Assembly: GCA_021772595.1 (NCBI GenBank)
Contig: JAJFLS010000238.1
Span: forward strand, 1 to 17,815
From: Opitutales bacterium
Lineage (GTDB): Bacteria; Verrucomicrobiota; Verrucomicrobiia; Opitutales; Opitutaceae
Reading direction: 5' to 3'
DNA: 17,815 nucleotides
Positions 7,683 through 14,175 of this stretch are shown in pieces. The notes below the pieces were generated by a model that saw only the letters and a list, made by a program, of their open reading frames with translations, was not told the DNA's origin and searched no databases. Numbering within the stretch: the stretch's first letter is position 1; each line of letters begins with the position of its first letter. The translations under genes and the position numbers were made by a program.

Positions 7683-8741
7683 CTAATGCGCAAGGACTCT
7701 CGAAGCATCAGATTCCTCAAAATTCACAATGGCGTCCTTCGAATGTCCGGAGCTCATTTGATCCAAAATCCACTCGTAGGTCTTTCGCATCCCGTCCTTC
7801 AGTCTGATGTTTGGAGCCCACCCTAATTCTTGCTGGATTTTAGTGTTGTCGCTAGAACGCCCCCGAACTCCCTTTGGAGCGTCAAGTTTATAGGCTCGCT
7901 CAAGCTTGATCTCGGCAATGCTCTCCACGATGTCCACCAACTGGTTGATCGAAACCATCTCGTCGCTTCCAAGATTAATTGGCTCCTCGATCTCACTATC
8001 CATGATATCCAGAATTCCCTTGATGCAATCATCAATGTACATGAATGAGCGAGTCTGCATTCCGTCGCCCCAAATCTCGATATCCCGCGTTCCCGCTTGC
8101 TTCGCCGCAATCGCCTTGCGGCAAATCGCTGCCGGCGCCTTTTCCCGACCGCCATCAAACGTACCGTTCGGGCCATACACGTTGTGGAACCGAGCTACTC
8201 GCGTCCGAATTCCGAAATCCTCTCTGAAGTGGCGGCACATTCTTTCGGAGAACAATTTCTCCCAACCGTATCCATCTTCAGGATCTGCGGGATAGGCATC
8301 CTCTTCTTTCAGACCTGGATTGTCAGTCTCAAGCTGCTTGTAACCAGCGTAGACGCATGCGCTCGATGCATAAAAGAATCGACTCACTCCCAAATCGCGA
8401 CAACCCTCCAGTAGGTGCGTATTGATGAGCACGCTCAACATACAAAGCGCCTTGTTAAGTTCGATAAAACCCATTCCACCCATGTCGGCCGCGAGGTTGT
8501 AGCAATCATGAGCTCCCTGCAGCGCTTTATAGCAGTTGTCACGATACTGTAGATCCAATACTAAATTGTCTACGTCTTCAAATTTCTGATACCACCGCGT
8601 CATTGGTTTACGATCAACCGCACGAATGTTATTGTACCCCCTGCAACGGAGTTCGGCAATCAGCGCGCCTCCGATAAATCCCCCTGCTCCACAGATGACG
8701 ATTTTTTTTGAAAAGTTATTATTATCGATGTTATTTTTCAT
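7683..8741 (-). CDS. GDP-mannose 3,5-epimerase-like SDR enzyme
   Basis: An extended short-chain dehydrogenase/reductase predicted to convert GDP-D-mannose to GDP-L-galactose and/or GDP-L-gulose in the cytoplasm. The 352-residue product has the NAD-binding GAGGFIG (18-24), then blocks that track the plant GME protein: NLAADMGGMGFI (82-93), FFYASSACVY (122-131), DGYGWEKL (156-163), RFHNVYGPNGT (184-194), GGREKAPAAICRKA (197-210) and WGDGMQTRSF. From memory the Arabidopsis enzyme uses Ser143, Cys145, Tyr174, Lys178 and Lys217. Here Ser127, Cys129, Tyr158, Lys162 and Lys201 sit at a constant offset of 16, so the whole catalytic set is kept. The N-terminus (MKNNIDNNN) is Asn-rich and AT-rich. A homologous epimerase of other NDP-sugars cannot be excluded, but this match is much closer than to UDP-glucose 4-epimerases. 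It gives the best clue to the polymer's composition. Confidence 0.88.
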   Translation of the reverse strand: MKNNIDNNNFSKKIVICGAGGFIGGALIAELRCRGYNNIRAVDRKPMTRWYQKFEDVDNLVLDLQYRDNCYKALQGAHDCYNLAADMGGMGFIELNKALCMLSVLINTHLLEGCRDLGVSRFFYASSACVYAGYKQLETDNPGLKEEDAYPADPEDGYGWEKLFSERMCRHFREDFGIRTRVARFHNVYGPNGTFDGGREKAPAAICRKAIAAKQAGTRDIEIWGDGMQTRSFMYIDDCIKGILDIMDSEIEEPINLGSDEMVSINQLVDIVESIAEIKLERAYKLDAPKGVRGRSSDNTKIQQELGWAPNIRLKDGMRKTYEWILDQMSSGHSKDAIVNFEESDASRVLAH

Positions 8742-8862
8742 ATCAAGTTACTGTTTTAGATTTAAGAACTAATACCAATTGAATGCGCCACGCAGGAACC
8801 AACCTGGACACGACGCTAGAATTTTCGGATAGAGATTTTTGACCCATAGATCGGATCCGTTA

Positions 8863-8886
8863 CTCATTTCTCTTTGCGGAAATGAG
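8863..8886. other. Perfect 8-bp stem-loop between GT4 and epimerase genes
   Basis: CTCATTTC (8863-8870) and GAAATGAG (8879-8886) pair perfectly around an eight-base loop, 96 bases past the stop of the WbuB-like gene in the minus direction. It is not followed by a T-run on either strand. The 3' arm (minus strand) contains the ATG of a 32-codon open frame (8867-8769). Confidence 0.45.
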
Positions 8887-8982
8887 GCGAAGACTTGATC
8901 AATCGCTCCTCTCGACCTACATCACTTCTTCAGACGTGGAACGATTGAATAATACCGCAGGGAAATTCGAGACGCTGGAGGG

Positions 8983-10185
8983 CTACTTGAGAGCCAATCG
9001 AAAAACCTTCTCGAATCGGTCGGCAACAGTGCCGATTTCAAAATTGGCCTCGGCGTATGAACGCGCGGCATCTCCTAATCGTGTGCGAAATTCATCGTTG
9101 TAAAGGAGCTTCTCCGCCGCGTCGGCAAAACCTTTGGCGTCACTCGGATGAACCACCAATCCCGCTTCGTTTCTAATCAGTATACGGGCGCCGAGATTCT
9201 CGCGGGGCATTGCCGCCAGCGTGGGTTTCCCGGCACAAAGGTAGGTTAGTATTTTCGACGGCACCGAGAATATTCCGGCATCCGGCTCCAACAGCGCCAG
9301 CAATACATCGGCGGAAGCCAAGACATCCGGCATTGAATCGAACGGTTGAAAAGGAAGTACTTTAAGATTCGTGAGACGGTCCTTCTCGGCGTTCTCCTTC
9401 AGGAATTGCGCGCCCGGTCCCTCGGATACGACAACAACTTTAACGCTCGATTCGTCCCGAAAACGTACAGCCAACCGCAGAAGCAGCTCTGGATTGTGCT
9501 TCATCGCCAGCGTTCCAGTATACATCAGCACTCGATGACCAACCAAACCATGTTGACGGGTCCAATCGTTTTCCCGTTCCTTTCGCGGGAGCTCCTTAAT
9601 AGCTCCCCAGTTTTCGATTACGGAATTCATTTTCGAAGGGACTCCGTATCGCGAAAGCAAGGGCCTGAAGTCCTCGCTGATCGCGATAGTATGAGCGCTA
9701 TGCTTTAGACACCGCTGGTCGATTCGAGAATAGTAATATCCAGCGATCTTTCCGAGGATCGCAGATTTTCTGGACGCAAGCTTCCCGACAGCCAAACCAT
9801 ATAAGTCCTGAATCCATGAAACGAATGGTATCCCAAGACCTTGGCTACACTTTATGGCCATCCATTGTGGTTCCGATGGAGTATTACCGCTAAGCACCAA
9901 CGTCGGGCATTCAGTTCGAATCAGGCGCTTCAATTCCCGACCGTAGGCCAGCTCATAACTTCTCCTCTTTACGAATCGATATTTGTCTCGGCGATAGTTC
10001 GGGTTCATCGGAACCTCACAGAATCGTAAGCAATGCGGGTCATCCTTTTTGCGAGCCAAGCACCCCCGCGGAGTAATCAATCCTCCTGCGAACGCATGCA
10101 CGACATCGAAGCCGCGTCGAGCAAGTTCCCGACTCAATCCCACCTGAAACGGGTGGCCAACATAGTCATGAATGAGTATACGCAT
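8983..10185 (-). CDS. GT4 family glycosyltransferase (WbuB/WcaI-like)
   Basis: A 400-residue GT-B glycosyltransferase of the repeat-unit pathway. The N-terminal Rossmann domain opens MRILIHDYVGHPFQVGLSREL (glycine-bearing acceptor-side loop at about 10-16) and carries WIQDLYG (124-130), typical of WbuB-like enzymes. The C-terminal donor domain has MYTGTLAMKHNPELL (221-235), VVVVSEGPG (250-258), then EPDAGIFSVPSKILTYLCAGKP split over 300-321, where VPSK (308-311) replaces the canonical second Glu of the EX7E motif, as is usual in this subgroup. The ATG at 10185 has no Shine-Dalgarno sequence. It lies 72 bases after the preceding glycosyltransferase and 241 bases before the epimerase. The fold and family are firm; WbuB enzymes act on amino-deoxysugars in O-antigens, but the substrate here is not deducible. 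Confidence 0.9.
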   Translation of the reverse strand: MRILIHDYVGHPFQVGLSRELARRGFDVVHAFAGGLITPRGCLARKKDDPHCLRFCEVPMNPNYRRDKYRFVKRRSYELAYGRELKRLIRTECPTLVLSGNTPSEPQWMAIKCSQGLGIPFVSWIQDLYGLAVGKLASRKSAILGKIAGYYYSRIDQRCLKHSAHTIAISEDFRPLLSRYGVPSKMNSVIENWGAIKELPRKERENDWTRQHGLVGHRVLMYTGTLAMKHNPELLLRLAVRFRDESSVKVVVVSEGPGAQFLKENAEKDRLTNLKVLPFQPFDSMPDVLASADVLLALLEPDAGIFSVPSKILTYLCAGKPTLAAMPRENLGARILIRNEAGLVVHPSDAKGFADAAEKLLYNDEFRTRLGDAARSYAEANFEIGTVADRFEKVFRLALK

Positions 10186-10257
10186 AAATTTCTAACTAGA
10201 AGATTTCCAATTCGACTTAACTTAGGAAACGATCGCTTTCCGACTGTTCAGACCTTC

Positions 10258-11439
10258 TCAGGCATCGACTATCAGACCCACAAGATCATCATATTCGCGA
10301 TCGTAGAAAACGAGATCGCGAGGCAAGGCTTCGAAATTCTCGAACCACTTGCGAAGTCTTTCCTCGTCAATCGTAAGCGCATTCTGGATGCAGGAATCTG
10401 GATCATCGAACGACATCGCCATGCCCAGACCGAGCTGTTCGGCCATCCGACCGTCTTGCGTATCCGGATTGTAGATTAACGGACGCTTGAAGAAGCACGC
10501 CTCGCTGAACCGAGTTGTCCTCTGCCATCGAGCGTTTTCGCCCTCGCAATATGCGTCCCACACCATATCAAAACTTGTGTAGATCCGTTTCAGATCATTA
10601 GGCGACCGATAAGGCCCATGATAGGTTAGATAAGGCGACGATTCGATGATCCTCAGCGATTCCTCGGAATCTATCGGAGAAATAAACCTTCCATGGAAGT
10701 GCACTGCGATACTCCCACGACCAGCCTCCGCCAATTTCGTTAGCAAGGCGAAGGATGCGGGCGATCTCATCTCTCCAAGGTAGCCAATGACTAATACGGA
10801 TTTCCTGGGAGAGCGGAACTGAATCTCATTCCGAAAGGCCTCCGGGAGGGCCACTTTATGCTCAATCACTACTGACCGAAAATCGACGAAGCGTTGTACT
10901 TTGGCAAAGTAGCCCGAACGAAATGCCGGCGAGGTCAAGACAACGGCGCAGCAACGGCGAATCAGCACGCGCTCAACGAAGCGCATGATCCGTCCACGAA
11001 TACTGGTGGAACTGAGAGAAGGATGGATGTCCGCGACTTCATAAACCAATTTCGCGCGGGAACCCGTTCCGCACTTCACTAAGAAGAGAAATATTAAGAG
11101 GTCCAAACCGAAAGCATAACATATTTCGGATGTTCTTACCGGTTGGATACATTTCCGTATAGCTCGCAAGAGTAGGGGTATACGAGCAAGGAACTTGCCA
11201 TGCGTAAAACTGCCAAGCGATACGTATGGATGGGAATGATTTACCGGAATACCAGTGCGCTCAAACGCTGCAACGAGCGAGCTCTCGAAATACGGCTCCA
11301 GATGGGAAATGCGTCGCCACACGCGGGCATGTTCTGCGCGAGAGACCAGGAAAAACACGCCCATCGGCAATTGCTTTCCTCTGGAACGCGACGCGACTGA
11401 CTCGTTCTCAACCAAAACCGTGCTGCTCGTTATACTCAT
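10258..11439 (-). CDS. Divergent GT-B glycosyltransferase (GT4-like)
   Basis: Predicted cytoplasmic glycosyltransferase of 393 residues, less canonical than its neighbours. The first domain contains LVYEVADIHPS (131-141), the counterpart of the yE..D strand seen in GT4 proteins, and CCAVVLTSPAFRSGYF (163-178). The second domain opens VLVIGYLGEMRSP (215-227) and has the donor-site region ARWQRTTRFSEACFFKRPLIY (303-323), where the second Glu of the EX7E motif is kept but the first is Trp. The frame remains open 54 codons further upstream, across the 3' end of the polymerase gene. I prefer the ATG at 11439 because it follows the polymerase stop by five bases and the upstream residues look like antisense noise. 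That spacing suggests translational coupling. The family is likely, the exact group uncertain. Confidence 0.78.
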   Translation of the reverse strand: MSITSSTVLVENESVASRSRGKQLPMGVFFLVSRAEHARVWRRISHLEPYFESSLVAAFERTGIPVNHSHPYVSLGSFTHGKFLARIPLLLRAIRKCIQPVRTSEICYAFGLDLLIFLFLVKCGTGSRAKLVYEVADIHPSLSSTSIRGRIMRFVERVLIRRCCAVVLTSPAFRSGYFAKVQRFVDFRSVVIEHKVALPEAFRNEIQFRSPRKSVLVIGYLGEMRSPASFALLTKLAEAGRGSIAVHFHGRFISPIDSEESLRIIESSPYLTYHGPYRSPNDLKRIYTSFDMVWDAYCEGENARWQRTTRFSEACFFKRPLIYNPDTQDGRMAEQLGLGMAMSFDDPDSCIQNALTIDEERLRKWFENFEALPRDLVFYDREYDDLVGLIVDA

Positions 11440-11444
11440 TTGAA

Positions 11445-12785
11445 TTAGGCCGTGTATTCCGCCTCCATTCGCTCGTTTTGACGAAGCCATGCATCGCATG
11501 AGAGTGTCGCCGCCATGGTTAGCCACAATTCGACATTCGAGAAAATTGCCCCGGAAAACATCGAGCCAGTCAAGAAAAGGATGAATAAAACGGGTATCCA
11601 TCCCAGTTCAGGAAATCGCGTAAGAATCCGCCAACCCGCCATCAGTCCCGCGCCAATCAAATACAATAAAGGCACCGTTCCCAGAAGTCCCGTAGCCAAG
11701 AGCGATTCGAGAATGATATTGTGCGGATACCTGTCGGTACCGTCGGCCTCCCGAACCGTGACGCTTTTGCCAACGAGCGGAGATTCAGTGAATTTCGACA
11801 GAGCTGCCGTGTACAAGCCAAGTCGATTGTCGCCTTCAGCCTCGGCAGTGATTTCGTCGCCAGTACCAAGCAAGCGATTGAAAACCGAGCTTCCGGTCTT
11901 ATTCGCAACTATGAAAAGAGAAGTCACTGAGATGCAGAAAACGGCCCCCAGCGTGAGCAAGCGCCCTAGTTCGAAACGTCTGGCCTGGCTTGCGATCAAT
12001 ACAAGACTGGCCACCCCTACGGCTATTACTGGCCCTCTTGAAGCGCTGCCGACAAGAAGGAAAACACCGACTCCTGCGAGGGCAATGCCGATCGCGACAC
12101 GCCCAAGTATGTTGCTCCTTCGGTAGAGAAAATTATGAAAAGCGAAAAGCGACAAAGCAGCCCCTAGATACCCAAGCGCGAGAGGATGGATAGCTATTAC
12201 TTCGCCAACAGCCTTGCCCGCCGTCATCCGGTGTTCGAAATTGGTTAAATGCGCCCCGTAGAAGTACAGCATTGCGACAGCCGAAATTATCGCTAGTGAA
12301 ATCGCGATGATTCGGGTATGCCGGTGCCACGCCCAGCACGAATTGATCAGGACGGCCATGCCGGGGAGAAAGCATCCTCCTAACGCCATCGAAGCGATGA
12401 ACTCACTCGTGTATCGTCCAGTCTCAGTCACGACGTCGATTCTCGTGCTTGCTTCCAAGGCGATGCGGGCGCCATAAGCACCCCAGAAAACGAGAAACGC
12501 GACGAGGTGCCAGCTCAGACGCGCCCGATTAGGACGGAACATAAGAGCAAGGATTGCGGACAAGGCAAGACTCACAATGAAAGCGCGGGCAGGGACCGTC
12601 AGCGTTCTGGAACTTATATGCAACCCGATGGCCGCAATCACAAGCGCTAGCTGGCCGAACAGACCAAAACTCACGAGAAGGCATTGCAGGAAATCACCGA
12701 GACGGTAATTAGCGGACCCAACCGATTCGCGAGGATCAAACGGCTCAGTATGCTCTATCTTCGGGGAATAATATGTAAAGCTCAT
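11445..12785 (-). CDS. O-antigen ligase/polymerase family protein (Wzy_C), probable EPS polymerase
   Basis: A polytopic inner-membrane protein of 446 residues predicted to polymerise lipid-linked repeat units at the periplasmic face. After a ~30-residue hydrophilic N-terminus there are about 10-12 hydrophobic segments between residues 35 and 430. Family marks are GSASRGPVIAV (246-256), the Arg-containing SRG motif at the end of a membrane segment, a large periplasmic loop at about 296-370 with DNRLGLYTAAL (319-329), and YPHNIILESLLATGLLG (353-369), whose His355 corresponds to the conserved His of WaaL/Wzy proteins. In a locus with Wzx and Wzc it is best read as Wzy. WaaL-type ligases and Wzy share this domain, so ligase activity cannot be excluded by sequence. 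The ATG at 12785 lacks a Shine-Dalgarno site. The downstream glycosyltransferase starts five bases after its stop. Confidence 0.87.
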   Translation of the reverse strand: MSFTYYSPKIEHTEPFDPRESVGSANYRLGDFLQCLLVSFGLFGQLALVIAAIGLHISSRTLTVPARAFIVSLALSAILALMFRPNRARLSWHLVAFLVFWGAYGARIALEASTRIDVVTETGRYTSEFIASMALGGCFLPGMAVLINSCWAWHRHTRIIAISLAIISAVAMLYFYGAHLTNFEHRMTAGKAVGEVIAIHPLALGYLGAALSLFAFHNFLYRRSNILGRVAIGIALAGVGVFLLVGSASRGPVIAVGVASLVLIASQARRFELGRLLTLGAVFCISVTSLFIVANKTGSSVFNRLLGTGDEITAEAEGDNRLGLYTAALSKFTESPLVGKSVTVREADGTDRYPHNIILESLLATGLLGTVPLLYLIGAGLMAGWRILTRFPELGWIPVLFILFLTGSMFSGAIFSNVELWLTMAATLSCDAWLRQNERMEAEYTA

Positions 12786-12968
12786 CGATTACAATAATTT
12801 CGCTACACTCATTCACTCGCTGCAGCCACGCTTGCGGTAGTTCCATAGAAGGAATGCTTGCTCGAGTGGGCTACCTCGTTAGCACTAACAATTCTGAGAA
12901 ACGATTTCCCTGTCGCCTCAATCAACGCCGCTTGCGAAAAGAGCATATCGATAATCTTAAATATATAG

Positions 12969-13979
12969 CTAAATACCATTCCGATTATAGCTTTCTAGCA
13001 GGATACGCCCTACAGACTCTGGTGAATATTGCGTCAAATGCCTCCGAGCGCGTTCAACATCCACAGTTCGCGCCATAGCCGATCGAATGCCAATCGCGAT
13101 CTCTTTTGTTGAATTCGGGTTCACGTATTCAACTAAATCTCCAAAGTAATCTGAAGGGCCTCCAATTGAAGTCACGATTACTGGCGCCCCAAAATACAGC
13201 GCCTCCATTGCAGCCTGGCCAACTCCTTCAATCAAACTTGGCAAACAAAATACACTACAATTCGCATACAACCAACGAAGTTCTGACTCATCCAAGAACC
13301 CCAATCGAAGCACTGCAACCTTTGCCTTTTCGGCTTCAATTGCCACACGCCTCATATAGGGAGTAGGACGTTCATTCCCAACTAGAACCAATGGCAGACC
13401 CAGTGCTTCACAGGCATGAATCAAACGAACCACATTCTTGCGCTTAGCAAACATTCCTCCAACAAAGAGCGCAAACTCTGACGGCAAGTCCACTTTGGGC
13501 CGACAATGCTCCCCATCTTGAATAGAGAGCGCGATGGGCACTTGATCGATACGTGCATCTGGCGCAATTGCTTCGATTATCGCCTTCTCATACTGACTGC
13601 GGACAGAGACAGTCGTTCTCATCGAAAAGTCACGCAGCACCCGAGGGCCAAAGGCCATTAAATAATGCTGCAAGGGCAATCTGGCCAATAAGCCATACGC
13701 GAACAAAGAAGCAGTAGTATCTATAATAGGCGAAAAGAACCAACGGCTACTATCTAGATTAGGATTTAAGAATTTCTTTAGCCAATGACCATAATGGATG
13801 AAATGGATGACGTCGAATTCTTTCAACGCTCGAATGCTACCATCTTTTGATGGCCCAATAAAAGAAACATCATGACCATTTAGACGAAGCCCCTCGGCCC
13901 AGACTGCGGCTTGTTTCAATACACCACTTCCCATTCCCGAGATAGCGCATTCAGGACCAACAAAAAAACCAATGTTCAT
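12969..13979 (-). CDS. GT4 family glycosyltransferase
   Basis: A 336-residue GT-B glycosyltransferase. The opening MNIGFFVGPECAISGMGSGV has the glycine-rich acceptor loop of GT4 enzymes. The donor domain carries FALFVGGMFAKRKN (169-182, basic Arg180/Lys181 for the nucleotide phosphates), VLRLGFLDESEL (223-234), and a canonical EX7E motif: Glu251 and Glu259 in LPSLIEGVGQAAMEAL (246-261), followed by GAPVIVTSIGG. The gene is visibly more A+T-rich than the polymerase and kinase genes around it, notably between 13680 and 13980, which hints at a separate origin for this part of the locus. It lies 196 bases after the kinase gene, a gap with two hairpins, and 183 bases before the polymerase. The family is firm; the substrate is unknown. 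Confidence 0.92.
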   Translation of the reverse strand: MNIGFFVGPECAISGMGSGVLKQAAVWAEGLRLNGHDVSFIGPSKDGSIRALKEFDVIHFIHYGHWLKKFLNPNLDSSRWFFSPIIDTTASLFAYGLLARLPLQHYLMAFGPRVLRDFSMRTTVSVRSQYEKAIIEAIAPDARIDQVPIALSIQDGEHCRPKVDLPSEFALFVGGMFAKRKNVVRLIHACEALGLPLVLVGNERPTPYMRRVAIEAEKAKVAVLRLGFLDESELRWLYANCSVFCLPSLIEGVGQAAMEALYFGAPVIVTSIGGPSDYFGDLVEYVNPNSTKEIAIGIRSAMARTVDVERARRHLTQYSPESVGRILLESYNRNGI

Positions 13980-14083
13980 TAGATATCTAGCAATTTATCC
14001 ACAGCATTCGCGCAACGAAAATTCGAGGCAATGCCACGCTGGAAGAACATGTGAAATTTGTCGATCTGGTTCCTTGATAATCG

Positions 14084-14114
14084 CGGCGTACACCCCGCTA
14101 GAGGTAGTACGCCG
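14084..14114 (-). other. Strong RNA stem-loop between kinase and GT4 genes
   Basis: CGGCGTAC (14084-14091) and GTACGCCG (14107-14114) are perfect inverted repeats. Inside them ACCCC pairs with GAGGT (one G-U pair on the minus-strand RNA) leaving a four-base UAGC-type loop and a single bulged base at 14106. The result is about 13 pairs in 31 bases. It starts 61 bases past the kinase stop. No T-run follows on the minus strand, so it is more likely an mRNA-stabilising or processing hairpin, or an attenuator needing a factor, than a simple intrinsic terminator. Confidence 0.6.
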
Positions 14115-14157
14115 TGAAAAGGTCTTTATAGGGAGCTTTGGCAGCTTGAGGTCTAAC

Positions 14158-14172
14158 GGGGATAATTGCCCC
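14158..14172 (-). other. Short G/C stem-loop directly after the kinase stop
   Basis: GGGG (14158-14161) and CCCC (14169-14172) flank a seven-base loop, three bases past the kinase stop codon. Four G-C pairs make a minor structure; together with the larger hairpin at 14084-14114 it makes the kinase 3' end structured. Confidence 0.3.
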
Positions 14173-14175
14173 TCA

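Noticed and set aside
11440..11601. 54-codon N-terminal extension of the divergent glycosyltransferase across the polymerase 3' end
   Set aside because: It overlaps confident polymerase coding sequence, its residues show no glycosyltransferase character, and an ATG just after the polymerase stop gives a natural start.
12809..12946. 45-codon minus-strand frame in the GT4/polymerase gap
   Set aside because: No ribosome site, no membrane or domain pattern, and frames this long are expected by chance in gaps of this size and composition.
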